Assembly: GCF_017301735.1 (NCBI RefSeq)
Contig: NZ_CP071090.1
Coordinates: forward strand, 7,802,001-7,866,000
Source: Pyxidicoccus parkwaysis
GTDB taxonomy: Bacteria; Myxococcota; Myxococcia; Myxococcales; Myxococcaceae
Direction of reading: 5' to 3'
DNA length: 64,000 nucleotides
A model generated the notes under the pieces. It saw only the letters and a list, made by a program, of their open reading frames with translations, did no database searches and was not told the origin of the DNA. The position numbers were made by a program, and so were the translations under genes. Below are positions 32,278 to 40,919 of this stretch, one piece after another; position 1 is the first letter of the stretch; each line of letters starts with the position of its first letter.

Positions 32278-33546
32278 ATGAAGCTGCCTGGGAAATTCTG
32301 GGGGGGTTGGAGTGTGCTGGCGCTGATGGCGCTCGGCGGCACCGCCACGGCCCAGGAGTCGGCGGCCACGCCCCCTCTGGGTGGCAATGGCATCAAGGTC
32401 GGCAGCGGCCGGCTGCACCCGTACTTCGACCTGGAGACGCGCCTGGACAGTGGTGTGGGCTACTTCGCCCCCACCTCCGGGCAGGAGCCCTCGCCGTCGG
32501 GCCTCTCGCCGGACCTGTCCGGTGAGTTCGCCATGCATTTCCGGCCCGGCTTCAAGCTGGAGGTGCCCTCCTCGCAGCTCGCGTTCAACCTGAACGCCAA
32601 CCTGGACTACGTGCTGTACACGGGGCTGATGACGGCCGACTCCGGCCGCGCATCGCACCTGGAGGGCGCGGCGGACCTGATGGCGCGCCTCAACCCGGAC
32701 GCGCCGCTGTCGCTGGAGGTGTCGGACCAGTTCGTGCGCTCGGACCGCACGCGCACGGCGGCCATTGGCGCGGGCGTGCTCAGCCTCTTCAACGAGGCCC
32801 GCGTGAGGGTGCCGTGGCGGCCCGGCGGCGGCGCGGTGGAAGTCACGCCCAACGTGGCCTACGCGGTGGAGTTCTTCCAGCCGCTCGGCGCCACCAGCCC
32901 GGTGGGCTGCACCGAAGGCGTCTGCGACCCGCTCACCGCGGACCGGTTCGACTACGGCAACCTGCACTTCGGCATGGAAGGCCGCTGGCGCTTCCTGCCG
33001 AAGACGGCCGTCATCCTCGACACGGGCGTGGACCTGCGCAGCTACTTCAACGACGGCAGCGAGAACGCCACGCTGGCGCGCGCGCTGCTCGGCGTCGCGG
33101 GCCTCGTGTCGCCCAAGGTGGCGGTGACGGCCAAGGCGGGCTGGGGCCAGAATCTCGCGGCCGCGGGCGGCGGCACCTTCCTCGGGCAGCTCGAGGGCAC
33201 GTACCTCTTCAGCCCCACCCTGAGCTTCAAGGCGGGCTTCCTGCGCACGCTGGAGCCGGTGGCGGCCTACGGCCTCTTCACCGACAACCGGGCCTACGGC
33301 GAGGCGCGCGCCCTCTTCGGCGGCAAGCTGACGCTGCACGCGGGCGGCGGCGTGGACTTCATCTCCTTCACCGGGGACCGCAGCGACACGGTCGGCAGCC
33401 TGGACGTGGGGCCCGAGTACCAGTTCCGCCCGTGGCTCTCCTTCGCGGCCGGCTACATGCTGAGCACGCGCTCGTCCTCGGTGACGGGCGGCGGCATCAA
33501 CTTCACGCGCCACGAGGGCTATGCTCGCTTCTCGCTGACGTACTGA
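32278..33546 (+). CDS. wzpB: Outer-membrane beta-barrel of polysaccharide export, WzpB-like
   Basis: A 422-aa protein: signal peptide (LGGTATAQ), then regularly spaced amphipathic strands with aromatic girdles to a C-terminal strand ending FSLTY, a typical barrel-assembly signature. It lies 33 nt before an OPX protein too short to cross the outer membrane. In M. xanthus, such pairs have been described as WzpB (barrel) and WzaB (short OPX) of the biosurfactant polysaccharide (BPS) pathway, as recalled. Likely forms the outer-membrane conduit. It shares no motif beyond the barrel pattern, so the assignment rests on context. Confidence 0.75.
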   Translation: MKLPGKFWGGWSVLALMALGGTATAQESAATPPLGGNGIKVGSGRLHPYFDLETRLDSGVGYFAPTSGQEPSPSGLSPDLSGEFAMHFRPGFKLEVPSSQLAFNLNANLDYVLYTGLMTADSGRASHLEGAADLMARLNPDAPLSLEVSDQFVRSDRTRTAAIGAGVLSLFNEARVRVPWRPGGGAVEVTPNVAYAVEFFQPLGATSPVGCTEGVCDPLTADRFDYGNLHFGMEGRWRFLPKTAVILDTGVDLRSYFNDGSENATLARALLGVAGLVSPKVAVTAKAGWGQNLAAAGGGTFLGQLEGTYLFSPTLSFKAGFLRTLEPVAAYGLFTDNRAYGEARALFGGKLTLHAGGGVDFISFTGDRSDTVGSLDVGPEYQFRPWLSFAAGYMLSTRSSSVTGGGINFTRHEGYARFSLTY

Positions 33547-33579
33547 GCCGCCGCGCTCCAGCCGCCCTACCCTGTTCCT

Positions 33580-34191
33580 ATGCCTTCGCGCTTCCGCCTC
33601 GCCGTGGTGCTCCTCGCGGCGCTCCCCGCGTGCTTCGGTACGTCCCAGCGTCCTCCGCCTCCCCCGCCCACGCCGGCGGCCGAGGCGGGTGAGGCTCGCG
33701 CGGGCGGCGGCACGCTGGGCCCGGGTGACGTGGTGGAGGTGCGCGTCTTCCAGGAGCCCGAGCACTCGGGTACCTGGCGCGTGTCCCCCGAGGGCACCAT
33801 CGACTACCCGCTGTGCGGCAAGGTGCCGCTGGCCGGCATGACGCCCAGCGGAGCGGCGGACGCGCTGCAGACGTGCCTGTCCCGCTACGTGCGCCGGCCG
33901 CAGGTGTCGGTGCTCATCCGCGAGTACAACTCGCAGAAAGTCTTTGTCTTCGGCGAGGTGCAGAAGCCCGGCACCTTCCCGGTGGACGGGGAGATGTCCA
34001 TCGTCCAGGCCATTACGCTGGCGGGCGGCTTCACCAAGCTGGCGTCGAAGAACAACACGCTGGTGACGCGCGTGGTGGACGGGCAGGAGCGGAAGATTCG
34101 CGTGCCCGTCGAGGACATCGGCGTGGGGCGGGAGAAGAACTTCATGCTCCAGCCCGGCGACATCGTCTTCGTGCCGGAGAGCTTCTTCTAG
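33580..34191 (+). CDS. wzaB: Short polysaccharide export (OPX) lipoprotein, WzaB-like
   Basis: A 203-aa lipoprotein: signal peptide ending ALPAC (Cys18), Pro-rich linker, then a PES domain (LGPGDVVEVRVFQEPEHSGTWRVSPEGTIDYPLCGKV) and a SLBB domain (KVFVFGEVQKPGTFPVDGEMSIVQAITLAGGF). It lacks the third domain and the C-terminal amphipathic helix with which E. coli Wza forms its outer-membrane pore. It should therefore rely on a separate barrel, encoded just upstream. Probably exports the BPS-type surface polymer. Converges with the inositol monophosphatase gene 13 nt away. Confidence 0.9.
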   Translation: MPSRFRLAVVLLAALPACFGTSQRPPPPPPTPAAEAGEARAGGGTLGPGDVVEVRVFQEPEHSGTWRVSPEGTIDYPLCGKVPLAGMTPSGAADALQTCLSRYVRRPQVSVLIREYNSQKVFVFGEVQKPGTFPVDGEMSIVQAITLAGGFTKLASKNNTLVTRVVDGQERKIRVPVEDIGVGREKNFMLQPGDIVFVPESFF

Positions 34192-34204
34192 GCGCGTGGG
34201 CCGC

Positions 34205-35023
34205 TCAGGCCCGGGGCGTCCAGTCCAGGTCCTCCACGAAGCGCTTCGCCTCGGCCAGCAATTCCGGCGCGAGCGCGGGCGCGGAGGCAATCACGTCCCC
34301 GCGCAGCACGCTGAAGGGCGCGCCGGTGACGTGGCGGATGACGCCGCCGGCCTCCTCCACCAGCAGCGAGCCCGCGGCGATGTCCCACGGCTTGAGGCCA
34401 AACTCGAAGAAGCCGTCGAAGCGGCCCGCCGCGACATAGGCCAGGTCCATGGCCGCGCTGCCGGTGCGGCGCATCCCCTGCGCGCGGAGGATGAAGCGGT
34501 TGAAGAGGCCCACCGGCCCCTCGGGACGCTCGCGCACGTCGTAGGGGAAGCCCGTGCACAAGAGCGCCTGGTGCAGAGTGCCCACGTTGCTCGCGCGCAG
34601 CGGGCGGCCATTCAGCGTGGCGCCCTCGCCCCGCGCGGCGGAGAAGAGCTCGTCCAGCATCGGGTCATAGACGACGCCCGCGAGCACGCCGCCAGGGCCC
34701 TCCACCGCCACGCTGACGCAGAAGTGCGGCACGCGGTGCGCGTAGTTGGTGGTGCCGTCCAGCGGGTCCACCAGCCAGCGCAGGTGGTTGGTTCCCGCGC
34801 TGGCGCCGCTCTCCTCGGCGAGGATGGCGTGCGTGGGGTGGCGCTCGCGCAGGAAGGCGAGCAGCGCCTCTTCCGACGCCTTGTCCGCGTCCGTCACCAG
34901 GTCGATGCCGCCCTTGTACTCAATCGTGCGCTCGCCCAGGAAGCGGTCCTTGAGGATGCGGCCGGCGAGGCGGGCGCCCTCCTCGGCGGTGCGGCGCAGG
35001 GCAGCGGGCGAGTCCTGGGACAT
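34205..35023 (-). CDS. Inositol monophosphatase family protein
   Basis: A 272-aa Mg2+-dependent phosphatase. Metal-binding motifs are complete: AEESGA (about 70), DPLDGTTNY (about 87-95) and WDIAAG (about 210). Hydrolyses inositol-1-phosphate or similar sugar phosphates; family members also act in ribosome and RNA regulation (SuhB), so substrate is uncertain. Downstream of the TlpA-like gene by 18 nt on the minus strand. Starts at ATG 35023. Confidence 0.93.
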   Translation of the reverse strand: MSQDSPAALRRTAEEGARLAGRILKDRFLGERTIEYKGGIDLVTDADKASEEALLAFLRERHPTHAILAEESGASAGTNHLRWLVDPLDGTTNYAHRVPHFCVSVAVEGPGGVLAGVVYDPMLDELFSAARGEGATLNGRPLRASNVGTLHQALLCTGFPYDVRERPEGPVGLFNRFILRAQGMRRTGSAAMDLAYVAAGRFDGFFEFGLKPWDIAAGSLLVEEAGGVIRHVTGAPFSVLRGDVIASAPALAPELLAEAKRFVEDLDWTPRA

Positions 35024-35041
35024 GACGGCAGTTCCCCTCGG

Positions 35042-35608
35042 CTACGGCGCGGGCTCGGCGAGCAGCGCCTCGATGTGCGACTGGTAGCGCGTGAGGAACT
35101 CCTCGGCGAAGCCCTCTTCGAAGTGGCGCACCACGCCGCGGCGGTCGATGTAGAAAGTGGTGGGCATGCCCTTCACCTTCAGCGTGCGCTCGGCCACCTG
35201 CGCATTCTCGTCCAGGAGGACAGGCAGTCCCACCTTCGTCTCTTCCAGGAAGGGGGCAATGGCGCGCGGGTCCTCGTCCACGCTGAGCGCGTACACCTTC
35301 AGGCCCCGGCCCGCGTACTCGCGCGCGAGGTTTTCGTAGAAGGGCAGCGCGTCCCGGCACGGCTCGCACCACGTGGCCCACACGTCCAGCAGCACCACGC
35401 TGCCCCTGTCGCTGGCGAGGTCATACGGCTCGCCGCTCGGGTAGCGCTTCACCTTGAAGACGAGCGGCTCTCCAGCCCGCGACTCCAGCGCGGACTGCGT
35501 ACCGCCACCCGTGGGGACGGGGCCGGTGAGCGGCGGCATCTGCGACTGCGCGCAGCCCGCGAGCGCGAGGCCGCCAGCGAGCGCCATGAGACACGTGCGT
35601 GCGCGCAT
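35042..35608 (-). CDS. TlpA/ResA-like thioredoxin-fold lipoprotein
   Basis: A 188-aa envelope lipoprotein from ATG 35608: signal ending LALAGC, short linker, then a thioredoxin fold with active site WCEPC and the cis-Pro loop GMPTTFYID. Members reduce or isomerise disulfides of exported proteins, often for cytochrome c maturation. Begins one base after the mpl stop codon (35610). The start upstream at 35662 lies inside mpl and lacks the signal peptide at its N-terminus, so ATG 35608 is preferred. Confidence 0.92.
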   Translation of the reverse strand: MRARTCLMALAGGLALAGCAQSQMPPLTGPVPTGGGTQSALESRAGEPLVFKVKRYPSGEPYDLASDRGSVVLLDVWATWCEPCRDALPFYENLAREYAGRGLKVYALSVDEDPRAIAPFLEETKVGLPVLLDENAQVAERTLKVKGMPTTFYIDRRGVVRHFEEGFAEEFLTRYQSHIEALLAEPAP

Positions 35609-35609
35609 C

Positions 35610-37076
35610 TCAGGCCCCCATCCGCGCCTTGAGCGCCGTGAGCAGCTTGTCGATGAAGCCACCGAAGGCGCCGTTGCTCATGACGAGCAGCACGTCACCG
35701 GGCTTCGACTCGCGGGCCACCAGGTCCACCATGGCCTGCACGTCCGACGAGCCCTCCGCGGCGATGCCCTGGGCCTTGAGGTCCTCCACCAGCTTGCGCA
35801 CGTCGAGCTCCTCACCGACGGGCACCTTGTCGTGGCGCTCGGGCACCTTGAGGCTGGCGCGGGCCGCGCCGGTGAAGGCGTGGGCGTACTCCTCCTGGTG
35901 GATGTTGCGGCGGCTGGTGTTGGAGCGCGGCTCGAAGATGGCCCACAGCCGGCGCTCGGGGTAGCGGTTGTGGACGGCGGCGATGGTCTCCCGCACGGCC
36001 GTGGGGTGGTGCGCGAAGTCGTCCACCACCATGATGCCGCCGGGCTCGCCGCGCACCTCCTGCCGGCGCTTCACGCCGCTGAACGTGGCAAGGCCCTTGC
36101 GAATCTCCTCGAAGGACAGGCCCAGGCCGCGCGCCGCGGCGATGACGCTCAGCGCGTTCTCCACGTTGTGCAGGCCGCCCATGGGCAGCTCCGCCGTGCC
36201 CAGCACCTGCCCGCGCTCCACCACCTCGAAGCGCGCGCCCGCGGGGCTGAAGGCCACACCGCGCGGCGTGTAGTCCGCCTCGGCGCCCTCCTTCGCCACG
36301 TACGTCACCACGCGCCCCTGGCAGCCCTCGCGCGCCAGCTTCACCGCGTTGGGGTACGCGGCGCAGACGACGAGCTGCCCGTCCTTCGGGATGAGCCGCA
36401 CGAACTTGGCGAACGTGGACTCGTAGTGGGGCAAGTCGCGGAAGATGTCCGCGTGGTCGAACTCCACGCTGGTGAGGATGGCGGTGCGCGGCCGGTAGTG
36501 GAGGAACTTGCTGCCCTTGTCCCAGTACGCGGTGTCGTACTCGTCACCCTCGACGACGAAGTGCGGCCCCTTCCCCACGCGGTAGTTGCCCGCGTAGTTC
36601 TGCGTAACGCCGCCCACGAGGAAGGACGGGTCCTTGCCCGCCTCCACCAGCACGTGGGCCATGAGCGAGGACGTCGTCGTCTTGCCGTGCGTGCCGGCCA
36701 CCACCACCGAGTGCGCGCGCTCCAGGAAGAGCGAGCCCAGCGCGGCGGGGAAGCTCATCTGCTTCAGGCCGCGCTCGCGCACGGCGGTGGCCTCGGGATT
36801 CACGCGGCGGATGACGTTGCCGATGATGACGAGGTCCGGCTTCGCCGCGTCCAGGTTCTCCGGACGGTAGGGCGTGGAGGCGGGGATGCCCCACGTCTTG
36901 AGCATGTCGCTCATCGGCGGGTAGACATTCTCGTCGCTGCCGGTGACTTCGTAACCGGCTGCCTTGAGCATGCCAGCGAACGAGCCCATGCCGGTGCCGG
37001 CCACGCCCACCAGATGGATGCGGCGCACACTGCCGGGCTCGAGGGTTTCGAGGACGTTTCCGTTGTCGTCAGCCAT
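35610..37076 (-). CDS. mpl: UDP-MurNAc:tripeptide ligase Mpl
   Basis: A 488-aa Mur-ligase family enzyme that joins recovered L-Ala-gamma-D-Glu-mDAP peptide to UDP-MurNAc in peptidoglycan recycling. Nucleotide-fold motif LVGVAGTGMGS, ATP P-loop GTHGKTTTSS, FDHADIF, DDFAHHP, and EPRSNTSRRN, which distinguishes Mpl from MurC. ATG 37076 overlaps the upstream serine hydrolase stop by 8 nt. Sits in an operon with LD-carboxypeptidase, which makes its tripeptide substrate. Confidence 0.95.
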   Translation of the reverse strand: MADDNGNVLETLEPGSVRRIHLVGVAGTGMGSFAGMLKAAGYEVTGSDENVYPPMSDMLKTWGIPASTPYRPENLDAAKPDLVIIGNVIRRVNPEATAVRERGLKQMSFPAALGSLFLERAHSVVVAGTHGKTTTSSLMAHVLVEAGKDPSFLVGGVTQNYAGNYRVGKGPHFVVEGDEYDTAYWDKGSKFLHYRPRTAILTSVEFDHADIFRDLPHYESTFAKFVRLIPKDGQLVVCAAYPNAVKLAREGCQGRVVTYVAKEGAEADYTPRGVAFSPAGARFEVVERGQVLGTAELPMGGLHNVENALSVIAAARGLGLSFEEIRKGLATFSGVKRRQEVRGEPGGIMVVDDFAHHPTAVRETIAAVHNRYPERRLWAIFEPRSNTSRRNIHQEEYAHAFTGAARASLKVPERHDKVPVGEELDVRKLVEDLKAQGIAAEGSSDVQAMVDLVARESKPGDVLLVMSNGAFGGFIDKLLTALKARMGA

Positions 37077-38250
37077 GCGTTCCCTGCTTCAAGTCGGTGA
37101 GGCCGAGCGCCTCCACGACGAGGTCGTGGAAGACGGGTCGGAATTCGCGGATGCGGAGCTCCTGGCGGCCATGGGCCACGCGGTTGGTGACGAGCGCCAC
37201 CACCAGCGCGCGGCGCAGGTCCACCCAGAGACTGGTGCCGGTGAAGCCCAGGTGCCCCACGGCCCCGGGCGGCGTATTGCCGATGTAGTGGCCCGCGCTG
37301 GAGCCCACGGCGGACGGCGAGTCGAAGCCCATGGAGCGCGTGCTGCCCTCCACGAGCGCGTCGGTGGCCAGCAGTCGGTGCCACAGCGGGCCGGGCGCAA
37401 GCACGCCGCTGCCCGCGCAGCCCTCCAGCACGGCCTGCCCGAAGCGGGCCACGTCCACTGCGGTGCCGAAGAGGCCCGCGTGTCCGGCCACGCCGTCCAT
37501 CACCCAGGCGTTGTCGTCATCCACCTCGCCCAGGCGCGTGGGCCGGGTGGGCACGTCCTTCCACAGGCCCTCCTGCCCAGGCGCGGGCTCGCGGGGGCGC
37601 GTGGCGCCGGTGGGCGCGGGCGTGGCGTCGGCGGGGAAGTCGGTGAGGCGGTGGAAGCGCGCGGACAGTCCGAGCGGCTCGGCGATGTGGCGCGTGAAGA
37701 GCGTGTCCAGCGGAGCGCCCGCGACGCGCGAGAGGATTTCGCCGAGGAGGATGAAGCCCACGTCGCTGTACGCGGTGCGCGTGCGAGGCGGCGCGGCGAG
37801 CGGCGTGGAGGCGGCGGCCTGCACGACTTCCTCGCGAACGCGGGCGCGCGTGGCGGAAGGGCAGTCCGCGTCGAGCAGCTCCGGGTGCGCGGTGAGCGCC
37901 TGGGCGAAGAAGGGCACGAAGGGCGGGAGGCCGGAGCGGTGGTAGAGCAGGTCCGCCACGGTGGCGCCCGCGTCGCCCACGGGCGAGCCGGGGAAGAAGC
38001 GCGACACGAGCGTGTCCGGGCCCACCTTCCCTTCCGTCCACAGGCGCAGGAAGAGGGACGTGGTGCCGAGCACCTTGGTGACGGAGGCGAGGTCGAAGCG
38101 CGTGTCGCCGGAGACGTTGCCCGTCACGTGGCCGAACACCTGGGCGCCCCGGTGCAGCACCACGGCCTGCGCCGCGGGGCAGACGCCATTCGCGCAGGCG
38201 TCGTCGAGGACTGTCCGGAGAATCGTGATGGGGTGGGGACTGCCGCTCAT
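37069..38250 (-). CDS. Serine beta-lactamase/DD-peptidase-like hydrolase (class C type)
   Basis: A 393-aa beta-lactamase-superfamily protein. Active-site motifs: S56-V-T-K59, Y-S-D (in AYSDVGF, about 160) and HLGFTG (KTG-box equivalent). No signal peptide is seen from ATG 38250, so it may be cytoplasmic and act on recycled cell-wall fragments or esters rather than antibiotics. ATGA overlap with the preceding LD-carboxypeptidase stop (38247) and 8-nt overlap with mpl show tight coupling. Substrate cannot be told. Confidence 0.9.
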   Translation of the reverse strand: MSGSPHPITILRTVLDDACANGVCPAAQAVVLHRGAQVFGHVTGNVSGDTRFDLASVTKVLGTTSLFLRLWTEGKVGPDTLVSRFFPGSPVGDAGATVADLLYHRSGLPPFVPFFAQALTAHPELLDADCPSATRARVREEVVQAAASTPLAAPPRTRTAYSDVGFILLGEILSRVAGAPLDTLFTRHIAEPLGLSARFHRLTDFPADATPAPTGATRPREPAPGQEGLWKDVPTRPTRLGEVDDDNAWVMDGVAGHAGLFGTAVDVARFGQAVLEGCAGSGVLAPGPLWHRLLATDALVEGSTRSMGFDSPSAVGSSAGHYIGNTPPGAVGHLGFTGTSLWVDLRRALVVALVTNRVAHGRQELRIREFRPVFHDLVVEALGLTDLKQGTHG

Positions 38251-39158
38251 GCGCGCACGGCTCCTTCGAGGAAGGTGAGGCGCGCGGCATCCGCGTCCAA
38301 CCGCACCTGGGTGCCCAGGGCGACGGGGTAGTTGATGTCGCCGTGGCCCATGGGGAATCCGGCGGCGCAGGGCAGGCCCGCCTCCCGCGCCAGGTCGCGC
38401 AGCACGTCCGCGCTGGAGTAGCCCGCGTCCTTCTCCTCGCACGACGTGAAGTCGCCGAGGACGATGCCGCGCACGTGCGAGAAGACGCCCGCCAGCCGCA
38501 GGTGCGTCCACATGCGGTCCAGGCGGTACGGACGCTCGGTGACGTCCTCCAGGAGGAGCACCGCGCCGTCGAGCGGCGGCATGTACGGCGTGCCGATGAG
38601 CCGAGAGAGGACGGAGAGGTTGCCGCCGACGAGGTGTCCCTCGGCCATGCCGGGCACATAGGTGGCGGTGCCCGTCAGTGGCGGCGGGGCCTCGGGGGAC
38701 TCGAGGAGGCGGAAGAGGTAGTCGCGGACTTCCGCCGGCTGCCGGCCGAGCTGCGTGAGGACGGGCCCATGGATGGAGACGCGGCCGAGGCGCTGCATGG
38801 CGCCGTGGACGGAGGTCAGGTCGGAGAAGCCGACGAAGAGGCTGGACGTGGCGTCCGCGAGCGGGAGGTCCGGGAGGAGGCGCGCGCTGCCATAGCCGCC
38901 CCGGGCGCAGAAGATGGCGCGGGCGTCGCCGTCGAGCAGCGCGCGGGAGAGCTCCTCGGTGCGCCGGGTGTCGTCACCCGCGAGGTAGCGGTGGGCCGAG
39001 AAGATGTCGGGGCGGTAGATGGGGCTGTACCTCTCCGAGATGACGCCGAGGCCCACCTCGAAGCCCGGGCGGTCGAACGGGCCGGCGGGAGCGACGACGT
39101 GGACGGTGTCGCGGGGACGGAGCGGGAGGGGCTTGAGCCAACGCACGGGCGCTTTCAT
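38247..39158 (-). CDS. ldcA: LD-carboxypeptidase (family S66)
   Basis: A 303-aa serine peptidase of the LdcA/MccF family. Motifs: VVAPAGPFD near the N-terminus, CARGGYGSARLLPDL, GFSDLTSVH (nucleophile Ser), and the C-terminal GIVLGDFTSCEE and PMGHGDINYPVALG (catalytic His and Glu region). Removes the terminal D-Ala from cytoplasmic tetrapeptide so that Mpl can reuse the tripeptide. ATG 39158 is chosen; the longer frame to 39242 has no homologous sequence. First gene of the recycling operon. Confidence 0.93.
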   Translation of the reverse strand: MKAPVRWLKPLPLRPRDTVHVVAPAGPFDRPGFEVGLGVISERYSPIYRPDIFSAHRYLAGDDTRRTEELSRALLDGDARAIFCARGGYGSARLLPDLPLADATSSLFVGFSDLTSVHGAMQRLGRVSIHGPVLTQLGRQPAEVRDYLFRLLESPEAPPPLTGTATYVPGMAEGHLVGGNLSVLSRLIGTPYMPPLDGAVLLLEDVTERPYRLDRMWTHLRLAGVFSHVRGIVLGDFTSCEEKDAGYSSADVLRDLAREAGLPCAAGFPMGHGDINYPVALGTQVRLDADAARLTFLEGAVRA

Positions 39159-39266
39159 AGCACCGGGGCCGTGCGGGGCACGCCGTTTCCAGGCCCGGCT
39201 GCCCCAAGCGTTGAGTACTCCCGTCCGTGGGAACGAGGACACTGCGGCCGCTCGGCGTCCCCTCCC

Positions 39267-40535
39267 CTACCCGGCCGAGCGCTCCATGACGGCGGCGAAG
39301 AAGGCGTCCGTGCCGTGCAGATGCGGCGCGACGAAGAGGAAGCCATCCCGGATGCACACGGACGCAAGCCAGCTTCCGCCCGGGCGCACGAGGCTGAACT
39401 CGGGGCGCGAGGCGAGGAACGCGGTGACGAGGTCCTCGTTCTCCGCGCGATTCACCGTGCAGGTGGCGTAGACGAGCCGGCCGCCGGGACGCACCAGGTC
39501 GCCCGCGTGCTGGAGGATGTCCTGCTGCAGCGGAGGGAACTGGGCGAGCACCTCCGGCCTGGCGCGGAAGCGCAGGTCGGGGCCACGGCGCAGCGAGCCC
39601 AGCTCCGAGCACGGCGCATCCACGAGGACGCGGTCCGCGCCGAGTCCGGGCGCTGGCGGCATGCGGAGCACCTGCACGTGGGCGAGGCCGGCGCGGGCGC
39701 TGCGCTGGAGGAGCCGGTCCAACCGCTCTGGGTCCGGGTCGTAGGCCAGGAGGCGGCCGGAGTCCTTCATCTCCGCGCCCAGCAGCAGCGTCTTGCCCCC
39801 GGCGCCGGCGCACACGTCCAGCACCGTCTCTCCGGGCCGGGCCTCCACCACGAGCCCGAGGAGCTGGCTGCCCTCGTCCTGGACCTCGAAGAGGCCCTCG
39901 CGGAGGGAGGGCAGCGCGTAGAGGTTGGGGCGCGGGCCCTCGACGTGGAGGGCGAGGGGGCTCCACGGCCCGGGGCGGGTGGTGACGCCCTCGGTGCGCA
40001 GGCGGTCCGCGAGGGCATCGCGGGAGATGCGCAGCGGGTTGACGCGGAGGGTGATGGGGCCGGGGACGTTGAGGTGGGCGCAGAAGGCGTCGGCCTCGGG
40101 GCCGAGCTCGCGGGCGAAGTGGTCGGCGAGCCAGTCCGGCAGGGAGGCCCGGAGGCCGAGCGCGGGGGCCGGGGCGGCATTGAGGGATGGGCCCTCCCCC
40201 ACCCCGGACAGGGTGGCCGCCTCCTTCGCGGGGACGCCCGCGAGGCCCTGTAGCAGGGCGTAGAGGAGGAAGGGGGGCGTGGCGTCCTCGCGCCCGAGGA
40301 GGTAGCCGAGGCGGCGGCGCCAGAGGCCGACGTTGTAGACGGCCTCCTTGAGGGCCTGGCGCTGCTCGCGGGAGAGGTGGCGGTGGTCTCTGAGGGTGCG
40401 GTCGAGGACGCGCTCGGCCGGGGAGCCGGCGAGGACCTGGGCGATGGCCTCAGAGGCAATGGAGACCAGGCCGGCGAGCGCGGACCAGGGCTGCGAGTGA
40501 AGCCGGGAGAGCGGATCAAACGGGACAGTTGACAC
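39267..40535 (-). CDS. RsmB/NOP-family RNA (cytosine-5) methyltransferase
   Basis: A 422-aa protein with an N-terminal NusB-like helical domain (about 1-130) then a SAM methyltransferase domain: SAM motif DVCAGAGGKTLLLG, motif IV DAPCSELGSLRRGPDLRFR with the Pro-Cys pair, and motif VI catalytic Cys in YATCTVNRAEN. These fit m5C formation on 16S rRNA or a related RNA. RsmB in E. coli acts on C967; whether this is the orthologue or a paralogue is uncertain. Divergent from tRNA-Asn by 64 nt. Confidence 0.9.
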   Translation of the reverse strand: MSTVPFDPLSRLHSQPWSALAGLVSIASEAIAQVLAGSPAERVLDRTLRDHRHLSREQRQALKEAVYNVGLWRRRLGYLLGREDATPPFLLYALLQGLAGVPAKEAATLSGVGEGPSLNAAPAPALGLRASLPDWLADHFARELGPEADAFCAHLNVPGPITLRVNPLRISRDALADRLRTEGVTTRPGPWSPLALHVEGPRPNLYALPSLREGLFEVQDEGSQLLGLVVEARPGETVLDVCAGAGGKTLLLGAEMKDSGRLLAYDPDPERLDRLLQRSARAGLAHVQVLRMPPAPGLGADRVLVDAPCSELGSLRRGPDLRFRARPEVLAQFPPLQQDILQHAGDLVRPGGRLVYATCTVNRAENEDLVTAFLASRPEFSLVRPGGSWLASVCIRDGFLFVAPHLHGTDAFFAAVMERSAG

Positions 40536-40599
40536 GGCGGGCTCCGTTCTCTACAAAGCGCGTCATCTCGGCAACGCCGTTTCGCCGCGACAGACATAT

Positions 40600-40672
40600 T
40601 CCCCGATAGCTCAGCCGGTAGAGCGGGTGACTGTTAATCACTAGGTCCGTGGTTCGAGTCCACGTCGGGGAG
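40600..40672 (+). tRNA. tRNA-Asn (anticodon GTT)
   Basis: Acceptor TCCCCGA pairs with TCGGGGA, the anticodon loop is CTGTTAA, and the T-loop is TTCGAGT. CCA is not encoded. 73 nt. Confidence 0.96.
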
Positions 40673-40683
40673 CTGAAGTACAG

Positions 40684-40714
40684 AAGGCCCTGCCAGCAAT
40701 GGCGGGGCCTTTTC
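40684..40714 (+). terminator. Rho-independent terminator of tRNA-Asn
   Basis: Arms AAGGCCC-T-GCC and GGC-G-GGGCCTT, followed by TTTCGTTTTC, 11 nt after the tRNA. A clear terminator. tRNA genes with such flanks are common integration points; the accessory region begins shortly after. Confidence 0.85.
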
Positions 40715-40919
40715 GTTTTCTACACGGGCCTCGCGGCGGAAGTCGCGGGGCCTTCGTGCTTCAGGCCCTGAACCCCAACAGATTCGCCTCCCACGCTGCC
40801 GGACAGGGCACTCGCCCTCGCCCCGCGGTCCCCTTCCCTACTCCCCACTGAACGACGCCGGCCCCCGCCGCGTGCGGATGGCGCACGCGAATGGGGCGTC
40901 GTGCGTCCCGAGGTGCCCC

